Assembly (NCBI GenBank): GCA_020341775.1
Contig: CP070835.1
Span: 1,826,717-1,890,716, forward strand
DNA length: 64,000 nt
From: Candidatus Bathyarchaeota archaeon
GTDB lineage: Archaea > Thermoproteota > Bathyarchaeia > Bathyarchaeales > SOJC01
Direction of reading: 5' to 3'
The position numbers were made by a program, and so were the translations under genes. The notes beneath the pieces are model-generated. The model worked only from the letters and a program-made list of their open reading frames with translations, ran no database searches and was not told where the DNA came from. Every line of letters begins with the position of its first letter. Position 1 is the stretch's first letter. Shown here in pieces: positions 1 to 8,732 of the stretch.

Positions 1-81
1 GGGGGTGGGATTTGAACCCACGAACCCCTACGGGATAGCCGCCTCAGGGCTACGCCTTTGGCCATGCTTGGCAACCCCCGC
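1..81 (-). tRNA. tRNA-Leu (GAG anticodon), 3' end cut by window edge
   Basis: Read on the minus strand, the 5' acceptor half (GCGGGGG) begins at position 81. A TAGCC/GGCTA anticodon stem encloses a CTGAGGC loop, giving anticodon GAG for leucine. The T arm (GTGGG, TTCAAAT, CCCAC) is complete. The last two acceptor bases and the discriminator fall outside the window. No intron is visible. Confidence 0.93.
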
Positions 82-216
82 TTTGATTTCAGGAGGTTAT
101 TGAAGTTGCCTGACCGAATTAAATCTTATTCACGCTTAATGTTGGTGGGGCTGATTCCGGTTAATGGTTGAGTTTCGAGGAGTCTGGAGTTGATATCTTG
201 GACTCAATGCATGTGC

Positions 217-1296
217 TCATTGTGTAACTGAGTGGTACCAACTTATCAGGTATTCTGGCAGTTTCAATCCTTTTCTGCTTAGAGCCTCCATCAGTTTGAC
301 TGGTAATGGACTTAAAACGTATGCTGCACGCATATAGAAGCGTCGAGGGTGACCTGGCTTGGTCTTTTCCTCGAGAGTTATGTGAAAATCCGATTTTTTC
401 GCTAACCTTGAGGTTTCTGAACCCGTGATTGAAACGACGGTTCCGTTTAGTTTTTTAAAGGTTTCAAGCCAGCTGACAACAGGTTTTGTTTCTCCAGAAA
501 ACGACACCAGAATTTCTAGATCGCCTGCTCTTGGGTGGGGAGTGTTGACGCCTCTAGCGATGTAAACATTGTCTCCCAAGAACCCTTTGATGTGAAACAG
601 TCTCACAGCTGTCATCTTCACAATTTCGTTGGCCGTGCCTTTTCCACCAAGAAAAACGTTTGTTCGTCGTTCAATCATGTCAACAAGGTGTCCATACGCT
701 TCCGAATCCACGTTGGAGTCAATCATTGGCCCAAGGAGTTCAAGTTCGTCCTGGCAGAGTTGCAGGAGGTCTCCGGCTTGGAGGTTCCTGAAGATCGCCT
801 CAGTCATCATGGAGAGAAGTAGCAGACTGCCTAATTCGAATATGTCGCCCATGATGCCCCTTTCGCTGTATTCAAAGGAGGGCTTCGCTTTTCCTCGACC
901 TTTCAGCTCGAGTACGTGTCCATATTGGTTGGCGATGTTTGCTAAGGGGGAGTTGATGTTCGATGTTACGAGGCCCATGGAAAATCGGGAGGTCTTCTTT
1001 TCTTCGATGTATCTGGCCAAGTCTTGCACCATTGCCATAGGATCTTCCGAGAAGCCACTTCCCGAGTTGACCAGCAACAAGGTTTTTTTGTGCCGTCTTT
1101 CAAGTTCACCTGCCGCATCATACATGTTTTTTCCGGGAAACCCGGGGTCATCAGGAGTAACAACAACCTTGTTCCTCCAGCCAATTTGACTCATTGCAAT
1201 CTGACTCATCGCGGCATTCAATGAGTAGAGTGATCTGCCAGATCCACCACAGATGACACAGTCAGCTGACCTCAAATCCTCATATAAAGGAAGCAA
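217..1296 (-). CDS. Double SIS-domain sugar isomerase-like protein
   Basis: The product has two SIS (sugar isomerase) folds. The first covers about residues 1-160, with a GGSGRSL phosphate-binding turn and a LLVNSGSGFSED segment. The second covers about 200-345, with FLGGKGTAN and LVSFSGETKPV. SIS domains bind phosphosugars in aldose-ketose isomerases such as 6-phospho-3-hexuloisomerase, and also in some regulators. The substrate cannot be told from sequence. The listed start is TTG at 1296, but the frame stays open upstream to about 1417 with protein-like sequence and no ATG, GTG or TTG. A TATA-like element (minus strand TTTAAATTC, about 1405-1415) lies inside that extension, so the true start is uncertain. 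Confidence 0.8.
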   Translation of the reverse strand: MLPLYEDLRSADCVICGGSGRSLYSLNAAMSQIAMSQIGWRNKVVVTPDDPGFPGKNMYDAAGELERRHKKTLLLVNSGSGFSEDPMAMVQDLARYIEEKKTSRFSMGLVTSNINSPLANIANQYGHVLELKGRGKAKPSFEYSERGIMGDIFELGSLLLLSMMTEAIFRNLQAGDLLQLCQDELELLGPMIDSNVDSEAYGHLVDMIERRTNVFLGGKGTANEIVKMTAVRLFHIKGFLGDNVYIARGVNTPHPRAGDLEILVSFSGETKPVVSWLETFKKLNGTVVSITGSETSRLAKKSDFHITLEEKTKPGHPRRFYMRAAYVLSPLPVKLMEALSRKGLKLPEYLISWYHSVTQ

Positions 1297-1447
1297 TTTA
1301 TTGGCTTTTAAACTGAGAACGTTGCTCCTAATTTTATTAACATACCCTATGCTGCTGATCTTCGTCTTTATTTCAGTTGCACCCCACTTAAGAACTAGGG
1401 CAAAGAATTTAAATCCTTAGCATACGTGCCCAGAATGCATTGGGAGG

Positions 1448-2224
1448 TTAAGGTCGGCTGACTTCCTTGGAAGTTTTCCAAAGGTATTGGAAATAGTCCT
1501 TGGCAAACTTTACTAGACCCACATGGTTGCTCCAAACCACTAGGTTGGGCTTGTCTTCTTCGCCGAGAAAGAGCATAGCTTCTTTTCCGTCTACGATCAC
1601 TCCCCCGCCAAACATGTCTGCGCGTTCTCGTACATCTAAACCTTGGATTATGTCTAGCCCCCAGTCTTTGAGAGACCCTGCGACTAAAACCGAAACGTCA
1701 ACACCGTCCAACTTGAAGCTTGACAACAGAGGCATTGTCTTTTCAGCCAACGTCCGCGCAAACAAGGGAGCTGCGATCATCACCTGCAAGTGGGCTTTGC
1801 TCAACATTTCTCTCAGTTTCGTTAGCACGCTGGCTTCGCCACGCAGGATCCATATGTCAGGCTTCTCGCGCAATTCTCGTTTTTCGTAGAGGGGTTGAAG
1901 CTCATCCACCATGGTTTTCTTCCAGCTCTGCACTTTTTCGTCAAGGTTACGTTTGACTCCTTCAAAAGCTTCGGTAGGCGATTTTGCGAAATATCTGCTG
2001 GGTCGGCCTCGCTCTATGTCTAGCCAGCCCTTTCGCTCTAAATTATTAAGAACTTCATAGACCTTGGAAAACGGGACACTGGCGCTTTCACTCACTTTGC
2101 TTGCCGTCATAACGCCATGCTCGATGAGGCTCAGATAGACAACCGACTCATAAGCCGTCAATCCCAGTTCATGTAGGAACCTTTTTGTGTTTTCTCCGAC
2201 AGCGTGATTCAACCTATTTTTCAC
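1448..2224 (-). CDS. TrmB-family transcriptional regulator
   Basis: A 258-residue protein with an N-terminal winged helix (about residues 12-85; ELGLTAYESVVYLSLIEHG, then SKVYEVLNNLERKGWL). A linker helix and a C-terminal effector domain follow (about 120-250; ILRGEASVL, VWSNHVGLV). This is the TrmB layout, in which the C-terminal domain usually senses a sugar or related metabolite. It starts at GTG 2224 and is divergent from a tetraether-synthase-like gene 61 bases away. A shared TATA region and an inverted repeat lie between them, so control of both itself and the neighbour is likely. The ligand is unknown. Confidence 0.88.
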   Translation of the reverse strand: MKNRLNHAVGENTKRFLHELGLTAYESVVYLSLIEHGVMTASKVSESASVPFSKVYEVLNNLERKGWLDIERGRPSRYFAKSPTEAFEGVKRNLDEKVQSWKKTMVDELQPLYEKRELREKPDIWILRGEASVLTKLREMLSKAHLQVMIAAPLFARTLAEKTMPLLSSFKLDGVDVSVLVAGSLKDWGLDIIQGLDVRERADMFGGGVIVDGKEAMLFLGEEDKPNLVVWSNHVGLVKFAKDYFQYLWKTSKEVSRP

Positions 2225-2261
2225 CGTAGGAAACTTTGGAAAAAACTCAAATACGGGCCGC

Positions 2262-2295
2262 CTTAAAAGTGTTTCACAACTACTAGTGGTGAAAC
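2262..2295. promoter_or_regulatory. Divergent promoter with inverted-repeat operator
   Basis: CTTAAAAG at 2262-2269 reads as a TATA box on the plus strand and as CTTTTAAG on the minus strand, so it can serve both divergent genes. It is followed by GTTTCAC (2271-2277), an 11-base spacer and GTGAAAC (2289-2295), a perfect 7-base inverted repeat. The repeat overlaps the expected transcription start and the GTG start of the radical SAM gene. A further TTTCAC half-site sits at the regulator's own start (2219-2224). The position fits a repressor site; the binding protein is inferred to be the adjacent TrmB. Confidence 0.55.
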
Positions 2296-3881
2296 AAGAG
2301 TCGTGGTGTCAATTGGAAACTTTGAATCGACAAGAAAAAAAAGATGTGCAAACTGGGAAATCCCGTTTCGTTAAACGTACCTGCAGTTTGTGCCCTGAAT
2401 GCCTTGATAAGCTGGACGCTGTCTTAAGAGAGAAAGAAGGCAAAGTTGTAATCGCTAAAACCTGTCCAAAGCATGGAGGGTTCGAAGACGTTTATTGGTC
2501 CGACTATGAAATGTTCAAGAAGTTTGAGAGATATGGGCGGCTTGGGAAAGGGGTATCAAACCCAAAAACAGAGACGGTGGAAGGTTGCCCTCTTGATTGC
2601 GGTCTCTGCCCCAATCACAAATCGCACACAGTCCTCGCGATAATCGACGTTACAAACGCCTGCAATCTTCAATGTTCGATATGTTTTGCCTATGCTGGTA
2701 AGATAGGCTACTTGTACGAGCCCGACTTGGAGACAATTGAGAACATCATGGACAGTTTGAGGAGTAGCCTACCAGTTCCACCCCCTGCTTTACAGCTGTC
2801 GGGAGGAGAGCCAACCGTGCGGCAAGACTTGATTGAGATTGTAAAGATTGCGAAGAAGAAAGGTTTTCGACATGTTGAAATTAACACCAATGGAGTAAGG
2901 CTGGCCGAGGAGCAAGACGGCGTGGACCATATTCGAGAGCTTCAAAATGCCGGTGTAGACACTTTTTACCTTTCATTCGATGGTGTCACCGCCAAGTCGT
3001 TCATTGGAAGAGCGCCGAGTCATCTCGGAGCAGAAGCAAAGAGGAAGTATGCTCAGTGGCTCTTGGAAATGAAGCTGAGATTCATTGAAAACTGCAGAAA
3101 GGCGGGACACAGGAGCGTTGTTCTTGTTCCCGTTATAGTTAAAGGAATGAATGATCAACAACTGGGGGAAATTATCAATTTCGCAGTGCAGAACGTAGAT
3201 GTTGTACGATGTGTTAACTTCCAGCCTGTTTCTTTTGCAGGGCGAACAGAGGAATGGGAAGTAAGGCAAGGCAGAATCACTATTCCAGAGGCCCTTCAAA
3301 ACATTGAGCTGCAGACTGGCGGAGTGATCGAGGCGAACGACTTTTACCCCATTCCGTGTACTTATCCGATTTCAGAATTTCTGAACGCTTACAAATTGAA
3401 ACGCCACGTGGAATTCACGTGTCATCCTCACTGCGGCGCTGCTACGTATCTCTTTGTGGAGGATGGCGGTGTGATCCCAATCACCAAACTGGGCGACGTG
3501 GATAAGTTCTTCACTGATTTGACTTTAGCTGCGGGCGAGTTGAGGGGAGGACAACGTTCGAAAGCACGATTGCGAATCGGAACGTCAGCTTTACGGAATA
3601 TTAAACCAAAAATCTTGAAGGAAGTCCTACCTGCTATTACAAGTGGAAATTACGAGTCACTGAAGCCGTTCCATTACAAGACGTTGATGATTGGCTTAAT
3701 GCACTTCATGGATGCTTACAACTTCGACTTAGAAAGAGTGGAACGCTGCACCATTCACTATGGATTTCCAGGAGGCAAGATCGTGCCCTTCTGCACCATG
3801 AACACTTTGCATCGCCAACGGCTTGAGAAAACATTTGCAGTTCCCCTTCCCAAAAAAAGACGAAGCGAACAGCGAGACTAG
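2286..3881 (+). CDS. tes: Tetraether lipid synthase-like radical SAM protein (Tes/MJ0619 family)
   Basis: A 531-residue radical SAM enzyme. An N-terminal rubredoxin-like segment (CSLCPEC near 33-39, CPKHG near 60) is followed by a CPLDCGLCPNH cluster motif (101-111) and the radical SAM CX3CX2C motif (C126, C130, C133; CNLQCSICFA). Next come a SAM-binding LSGGEPT and a conserved C-terminal segment ending in PFCTMNT. These features define the Tes/MJ0619 family, which couples two archaeol lipids tail to tail to give tetraethers. Members of the wider family can have other lipid substrates, so the exact reaction is inferred. GTG start; the TATA box at 2262-2269 predicts a nearly leaderless mRNA. 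Confidence 0.85.
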   Translation: MVKQESWCQLETLNRQEKKDVQTGKSRFVKRTCSLCPECLDKLDAVLREKEGKVVIAKTCPKHGGFEDVYWSDYEMFKKFERYGRLGKGVSNPKTETVEGCPLDCGLCPNHKSHTVLAIIDVTNACNLQCSICFAYAGKIGYLYEPDLETIENIMDSLRSSLPVPPPALQLSGGEPTVRQDLIEIVKIAKKKGFRHVEINTNGVRLAEEQDGVDHIRELQNAGVDTFYLSFDGVTAKSFIGRAPSHLGAEAKRKYAQWLLEMKLRFIENCRKAGHRSVVLVPVIVKGMNDQQLGEIINFAVQNVDVVRCVNFQPVSFAGRTEEWEVRQGRITIPEALQNIELQTGGVIEANDFYPIPCTYPISEFLNAYKLKRHVEFTCHPHCGAATYLFVEDGGVIPITKLGDVDKFFTDLTLAAGELRGGQRSKARLRIGTSALRNIKPKILKEVLPAITSGNYESLKPFHYKTLMIGLMHFMDAYNFDLERVERCTIHYGFPGGKIVPFCTMNTLHRQRLEKTFAVPLPKKRRSEQRD

Positions 3882-3940
3882 TTCAGGTTGGGAAAACATT
3901 TAACACCTAGACTTCTCATCTAGACAGTCGGTGAGGCAGG

Positions 3941-4255
3941 ATGGGCGGAAAAAAGAAGCGTTCTATGAAGCAGATTGTGAAGACGCAGGAAAAGAAAACT
4001 GACAAGAAACAGAAACGCGGCGCTTCGCTGTCAGGAGAGAAAAAGTCGATTCCGAGAATCACAAAACCCAATCTGGGAGCAAAAATCGAAGGCGAACTGA
4101 AGCGAATGAAAGTCCTAACACCCTACTCAGTGGCTTCTCGTTTCGACTTGCGCTTAAGCGTTGCAAGAGATTTTCTGAAAGACTTGGAACGCAAAGGTAT
4201 GGTAACATTTGTCTCTAAGAGTCGCAACCTCAGAATCTACAAACTTGCAGACTAG
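3941..4255 (+). CDS. rps25e: Ribosomal protein S25e
   Basis: A 104-residue basic protein with a lysine-rich N-terminus and a C-terminal winged helix carrying the family signature (LTPYSVASRFDLRLSVARDF, then LERKGMV). S25e binds the head of the small ribosomal subunit. It occurs in TACK and Asgard archaea and eukaryotes but generally not in Euryarchaeota, so it helps place the organism. GGTGAGGCAGG sits directly before the ATG. Confidence 0.95.
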   Translation: MGGKKKRSMKQIVKTQEKKTDKKQKRGASLSGEKKSIPRITKPNLGAKIEGELKRMKVLTPYSVASRFDLRLSVARDFLKDLERKGMVTFVSKSRNLRIYKLAD

Positions 4256-4294
4256 TCCGCCATGTGAAAATGAGCAGCGAAGAAGAAAATACAA

Positions 4295-4780
4295 ATGACC
4301 CCTGATTTTCCTAAGCGAGTCTATACATTTGAGGAAGTGGAAAAAGCTAGAAAACTTGTAGAATCGGGCTATAAGCATAGGCTTACAATAAAGGGTAGAC
4401 CAGGTTTCAAGAAAAGAGTGAAGGAAGCCTTACAGCATGTTAAGACTGCGGGGTACTACATCTTTTTGCGATCGTACATAAAACGGATTGTTGAAATCGA
4501 AGGGTTCAGTCAGCTTCGAGAGGCTGACATTGCAATTTGGGCGAATATGCAACTGTTGGAGAACCCTATCGAAGCTGCGGGGTTTTTTGTGCAGAAAGCC
4601 TTCCAAATGAAGCAGTTCTTGGAAGGTAAATCATATTACGGCGGAGCAGCTGAAGCGAGAAGTATCGAAAGACGGATCCAGTTTCTGAAAGCTTTGAAAG
4701 AGCGATCCGCAGATTCCAGCGTTGAGAAAGCGTGTGAAGCCCTTCTTAAACGATGGGCTGAAAGCACTTTTGTTTTCTAG
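4295..4780 (+). CDS. Conserved-looking helical protein of unknown function
   Basis: A 161-residue soluble, mostly alpha-helical and basic protein. No catalytic or metal-binding motif, signal peptide or membrane segment is visible. It lies 39 bases downstream of S25e on the same strand and may be co-transcribed with it. Its end is 4 bases from the convergent cyclophilin-like gene. An ATG at 4270 in another frame stops after a few codons, so ATG 4295 is the likely start. I do not recognise a family. Confidence 0.65.
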   Translation: MTPDFPKRVYTFEEVEKARKLVESGYKHRLTIKGRPGFKKRVKEALQHVKTAGYYIFLRSYIKRIVEIEGFSQLREADIAIWANMQLLENPIEAAGFFVQKAFQMKQFLEGKSYYGGAAEARSIERRIQFLKALKERSADSSVEKACEALLKRWAESTFVF

Positions 4781-4784
4781 GCTT

Positions 4785-5162
4785 TCATCGCCTTTGAATC
4801 TTTATTCTGTTGCCACTTTTAGTTTTGGCAAATACTTCCAGGTTCTCAGTCATTTTCCCAATGATGTTAACGGGACTGTAAGGCTGTGTAGTGCCGTAGA
4901 AGATGCAGAGAGCTTCGCCCATGGGCCAGTAGGCAATCGTGCCTTTCTCAACACTGGGTTTCGCCTTTTCATCACCCATCTTTATCGGTATTTTAAAGTA
5001 GACTTCTTCTTTCCAGAGAGCTGCTCGGCCTTCGATGGGGAGTATTTTGGTTATGGCGTCCACGGTTCTAGGAGAGAGGTGGCGAATTAACTCGCCTTCA
5101 GCTTCCCAAGCGCTTTCGATCAAGAACTTTACTGGCACGCGCGTCGTGTTTTCTTCGCTCAT
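4785..5162 (-). CDS. Cyclophilin-like fold protein (TM1367/DUF369 type)
   Basis: A 125-residue protein with the signature of the small cyclophilin-like family (PF04126 type): an IAYWPMGEALCIFYG core near residues 77-91, followed by SPVNIIGKM. The fold resembles peptidyl-prolyl isomerases, but this family's activity is not established. It starts 3 bases after the stop of the upstream cPGS-like gene, so the two are almost certainly translated from one message. Confidence 0.82.
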   Translation of the reverse strand: MSEENTTRVPVKFLIESAWEAEGELIRHLSPRTVDAITKILPIEGRAALWKEEVYFKIPIKMGDEKAKPSVEKGTIAYWPMGEALCIFYGTTQPYSPVNIIGKMTENLEVFAKTKSGNRIKIQRR

Positions 5163-5165
5163 TCT

Positions 5166-6488
5166 TCATCGCCTTTTGAAACGTTGCTTCAAGACGTCTT
5201 CGAGGGTGGGGCGACTCACTTCTTTGAGCTCGTATTTCACTCTTACCGCAGGTTTATTGATGTTTAAGATGCGTGTCAAGTCTATAGGCGTGCCAATTAA
5301 CACGACATCGCAGGGTGTGTTGTTGATAGTTTCCTCCAGCTCCCGGATTTGCTCTCCGCCATATCCAACTGCAGGTAATAGTCTTCCGAGATGCGGATAC
5401 TTGTGAAAGGTTTCAACTATTGACCCGACAGCGTAAGGTCTTGGATCGACGATTTTGCCAGCTCCTAAACTTTCAGCTGCAAGGACTCCGGCACCATAAG
5501 CCATATTTCCGTGAGTCAAGGTCGGACCGTCCTCTACAACGAGGACGCGCTTCCCTCTGATTGAATCAGGCTCGTCCACGGTAATGGGAGAAGAAGCTTC
5601 GATGACCACAGCGTCTGGATTGACTGCGTTGATGTTTCTGCGGACGACTCCTAAATTTTCTTGTTTTGCCGTGTCAACCTTGTTGATGACAACTATGTCT
5701 GCCATCCTCAAGTTTGCCTCACCAGGGTAATATGCGAGCTCGTGACCAGCTCGATGAGGATCCGCAACCACTATGTGAAGGTCAGGATAATAGAAGGGAA
5801 GGTCGTTGTTTCCTCCATCCCAGACAATGATGTCAGCTTCTTTTTCTGCTTCTCTCAGAATCTTCGCATAATCTACTCCTGCAAACACTAAAACACCGTT
5901 AGATATATGAGGTTCATATTCTTCGCGCTCTTCAATTGTGCATTGATGTCGGTCCAAGTCTTCGTAAGATCCGAAGCGTTGCCATATCTGATCTGTCAAA
6001 ACTCCATAAGGCATTGGATGTCTAATGATTGCCACTTTGAATCCCATCTTCTTCAGCAGGATCGTTACTCGTCTCGAAGTTTGGCTTTTTCCAGACCCAG
6101 TTCTCACTGCGCAAACAGAAATCACTGGAACCGCTGCTTTCAACATTGTTGTAGAAGGCCCCATAAGTCGAAAGTCTGCGCCACGGGACAGCACCAGTGA
6201 GGCTCGATGCATAACATATTCGTAGGACACATCGCTGTAAGAAAAAACAACCTCATCGACTGATTTCTCGTTGATGAGCTTCGCCAAGTCCTCTTCGGAA
6301 TAAATAGGGATTCCCTCCGGGTATTGTGGTCCGGCGAGTTCCGGAGGATATTTCCGCTTCTCGATTCCAGGTATCTGAGTAGCAGTGAAGGCAACTACTT
6401 CATATGATCTATTGTCTCTGAAGTGAACATTGAAGTTGTGAAAGTCTCGCCCAGCTGCCCCCATAATGATAACTCTGGTCTTCTTCAT
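5166..6488 (-). CDS. Cyclic 2,3-diphosphoglycerate synthetase-like P-loop protein
   Basis: The N-terminus has a Rossmann-like nucleotide site (VIIMGAAGRDFHNFN). A P-loop follows near residues 137-145 (RTGSGKS), then a GTPase-type specificity motif (VINKVD). This matches the cPGS family, which makes cyclic 2,3-diphosphoglycerate in thermophilic methanogens. Non-methanogens carry homologues of untested activity, so the substrate is uncertain. ATG 6488 is preferred over TTG 6509: a minus-strand TATA box near 6553 predicts a transcript starting about 35 bases upstream of it. The gene is in an operon with the cyclophilin-like gene. Confidence 0.8.
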   Translation of the reverse strand: MKKTRVIIMGAAGRDFHNFNVHFRDNRSYEVVAFTATQIPGIEKRKYPPELAGPQYPEGIPIYSEEDLAKLINEKSVDEVVFSYSDVSYEYVMHRASLVLSRGADFRLMGPSTTMLKAAVPVISVCAVRTGSGKSQTSRRVTILLKKMGFKVAIIRHPMPYGVLTDQIWQRFGSYEDLDRHQCTIEEREEYEPHISNGVLVFAGVDYAKILREAEKEADIIVWDGGNNDLPFYYPDLHIVVADPHRAGHELAYYPGEANLRMADIVVINKVDTAKQENLGVVRRNINAVNPDAVVIEASSPITVDEPDSIRGKRVLVVEDGPTLTHGNMAYGAGVLAAESLGAGKIVDPRPYAVGSIVETFHKYPHLGRLLPAVGYGGEQIRELEETINNTPCDVVLIGTPIDLTRILNINKPAVRVKYELKEVSRPTLEDVLKQRFKRR

Positions 6489-6585
6489 GAAAAATCCCAA
6501 TTTCAGCAAGGTCTAGCTAAAGAGGTGAATTAGTATCCTTTTTTTATTCCATATAAACCTTCTTAGACTATGACTTGCGCGCGCG

Positions 6586-6963
6586 CTATCTCAAATGCTC
6601 TATTCCTACAAACAAGGCAGCAATGGCTGCAATGGCGCTGAAAGTGTCCATGATTAGAGCTCTATCAGTAAAGCCTAACAGAGTGTATGCTATGCCACCT
6701 GCTCCTGTTCCGATGGCAAAGATTTCAGCAAACGCCTTACTTAAGGCAATGTGGGACAAGAGCCTTTGGGCCACCTTTCTAATGTGATAAAGATGAAAAG
6801 AGTGAGTTTCATCCCCTATCACGAGCTTCGCAGCCTGCTTTTTTTCGACTGCTTTTCCACAGTGGGCGCATTTAACCAATGACAATTCCCGAGTGACTAT
6901 CTCTGTGTGCTTATTAACTCCTTGACTCTTCACAATGCTGAGTACAGCTACACTGGTATTCAT
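6586..6963 (-). CDS. Small membrane protein with cytosolic zinc-binding motif
   Basis: About 125 residues. The N-terminal part has CAHCGK and a nearby HSFHLYH stretch that could complete a zinc site. The C-terminal half has two hydrophobic segments (AFAEIFAIGTGAGGIAYTLL and TFSAIAAIAALFVGI), suggesting a membrane hairpin. ATG 6963 is preferred over the ATG at 6996, which lies within the TATA-like AATATTTGT of the same strand. Function is unknown. Confidence 0.6.
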   Translation of the reverse strand: MNTSVAVLSIVKSQGVNKHTEIVTRELSLVKCAHCGKAVEKKQAAKLVIGDETHSFHLYHIRKVAQRLLSHIALSKAFAEIFAIGTGAGGIAYTLLGFTDRALIMDTFSAIAAIAALFVGIEHLR

Positions 6964-7038
6964 TTCTGCGCGCGCAAAGCACAAATATTGTGGCAATCAT
7001 AGCAGTGAGTGTGGGTGGATAGGAGGTGAGTGTCAAAG

Positions 7039-7977
7039 ATGGGTGAAGCAGAAGGCTCAGCGGTTTTGTCAGGTGAGGAGCAGCAATATTCAGGTTCTCC
7101 TACCCCGTTTGCGTTTTTCTTGGGAGTGTTTATAGTGTTTCTAGTTTTAACGATCCTTGTTTTTCCCAATGTTTTGGCGGCTCTGTTTGCAATTATCGGT
7201 TTCATTTCCTTGGCGTTTCTTCCGGGGTGTGTAGCGATTAACAAGGAGTGGGAGGAGGCGATTGTGTTGCGACTGGGAAAGTTTCAACGTTTGGTCGGTC
7301 CCGGCTTCTTTTTCAAGTGGCCATTAGCGGAGACCTTTTTGAAGCAGGACAAACGCATTATCACGTTGGACGTTTCACGGCAGGATGTGATGACTAAGGA
7401 CAACATCAGCGTGAGCGTGGATGCAGTGGTGTTCATGAAAGTGGTAAACACCAAGGACAGTTTGGTTAACATTCAGAACGTGTGGAACAGCGTAATGAAG
7501 TATGCGCAGACGACCTTGCGAGATGTGGTGGGGGATGTTGAGCTGGACGAGGTGTTGGCGAGGCGCGACGAGATTGCCAATAGGATAGCAAAAATTGTTG
7601 ACATGGAAACGCAAGACTGGGGAGTAGACATTACTTCAGTAAACTTGCAGAATGTGGAGTTGCCTGAAGACATGAAGAGGGTGATTGCGCGACAAGCAGA
7701 GGCTGAAAGAGAGAAACGAGCCGTGATCATCAAGAGTGAAGGCGAGTTGACAGCCGCTGAGAACTTGGAGAAAGCGGTGCTGCAGATGAGTAATAGAGCG
7801 CTCTATCTTCGTACGCTGTCGAGCTTGGAGGACATCAGCTACGATCAAAGTAACACGATCGTGTTTGCGATCCCGATGGATATGGTAAGCGGCGAGATTG
7901 TGGGCTTGTCAGCATTTGCAGGCGCCAGCAAGGCAGCAGACGAAGTGCGAAGGCTACCCAAAGAGAAAGAACAGTGA
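7039..7977 (+). CDS. SPFH-domain membrane protein (stomatin/slipin-like)
   Basis: An N-terminal hydrophobic hairpin (about residues 20-62) is followed by an SPFH domain (VAINKEWEEAIVLRLGKF, then VGPGFFFKWP, and the VNLQNVELPEDMKRVIARQAEAE region) and a short helical tail. Archaeal stomatins form membrane scaffolds and are often cleaved by a partner NfeD-type protease; no nfeD is visible here. A strong ribosome binding site, AGGAGGTGA at 7021-7029, sits 9 bases before ATG 7039. This decides against the GTG at 7030. Confidence 0.88.
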   Translation: MGEAEGSAVLSGEEQQYSGSPTPFAFFLGVFIVFLVLTILVFPNVLAALFAIIGFISLAFLPGCVAINKEWEEAIVLRLGKFQRLVGPGFFFKWPLAETFLKQDKRIITLDVSRQDVMTKDNISVSVDAVVFMKVVNTKDSLVNIQNVWNSVMKYAQTTLRDVVGDVELDEVLARRDEIANRIAKIVDMETQDWGVDITSVNLQNVELPEDMKRVIARQAEAEREKRAVIIKSEGELTAAENLEKAVLQMSNRALYLRTLSSLEDISYDQSNTIVFAIPMDMVSGEIVGLSAFAGASKAADEVRRLPKEKEQ

Positions 7978-8203
7978 GTTTGAGCCTCAACAGTTACATT
8001 TGAAGTTAGCGCCATGCTCGTGTTGAATCTCAAGCCTATAGGCAGGCGACCTAGAAACACGCTGCATGCCTTCCCTCGCCTTATTTGGTAGTGCCCCAAT
8101 CATCTTGGTGACCCATAGACGCTTGGACGTCTCCCTCCTGTTCGAAGGTATAACCATTTAAACCGCAGATTGGATACCTTTCTAATCGAAGCGTGGCGCT
8201 AGG

Positions 8204-8656
8204 GTGGGTGAGAACAGCGAGAAGCCGCGCACTGGTTCATCCAGTGGCGTTGAGGAGCTGAGCAAAAAGCTAGACTTAATCATAAAACGCTTGGATACGC
8301 TGGAAAGTTTGATTGTCGAAAAACCCGAATACGAGGGTTTAGCGGCTTCACTGCGGCTCACAAAGGTGGGCTTAGGCTTGTATGAAGAGCCGTTGAAGGT
8401 TGCCGCGAGGTTGAAAACCGCAGAGAGCATCATCAAGAAACCTGAGGTTGCGAGAGACGAGATAAGTCGATGTATAATACAGGCTCTCGCTGTGAAGGGC
8501 CCTTTGAACATTTCAGCTACGACGCGGCAGGTTCAAGCTATGCGGGGCACTGCCTCACGGCGCATCGTCAGAGAACGTCTTAAGCAGCTGGAAAGGGAAG
8601 GTGTCATTCGTCAAATAGATGGAGTCGGAAGTAAATATGAACTGGCTGAAAAGTGA
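8204..8656 (+). CDS. Coiled-coil plus winged-helix DNA-binding-like protein
   Basis: A 150-residue protein. Residues about 15-45 form a short coiled coil ([20 protein letters not shown]). Residues about 85-148 form a helix-turn-helix or winged helix ([20 protein letters not shown], then [12 protein letters not shown], with a wing near SKYEL). It is probably a dimeric regulator; the target is unknown. GTG start. A TATA-like CATTTAAACC at about 8153-8162 precedes it by roughly 45 bases. Confidence 0.7.
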   Translation: MGENSEKPRTGSSSGVEELSKKLDLIIKRLDTLESLIVEKPEYEGLAASLRLTKVGLGLYEEPLKVAARLKTAESIIKKPEVARDEISRCIIQALAVKGPLNISATTRQVQAMRGTASRRIVRERLKQLEREGVIRQIDGVGSKYELAEK

Positions 8657-8678
8657 CCACACGGTTGGCCACTTTTTT
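8653..8678 (+). terminator. Hairpin plus T-run terminator
   Basis: GTGACCA (8653-8659) pairs with TGGCCAC (8666-8672), with one mismatch, and is followed by six T's (8673-8678). The left arm includes the stop codon of the winged-helix gene. Confidence 0.5.
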
Positions 8679-8732
8679 CCACGATGCTAAACTAGAGTGT
8701 CCACCCCTTGGTATATTGTGAGGTGAGTGAAC

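Noticed and set aside
629-1189. Plus-strand open frame of 186 codons
   Set aside because: It lies wholly antisense to the SIS-domain gene, whose protein has clear motifs; its own translation is low in recognisable structure.
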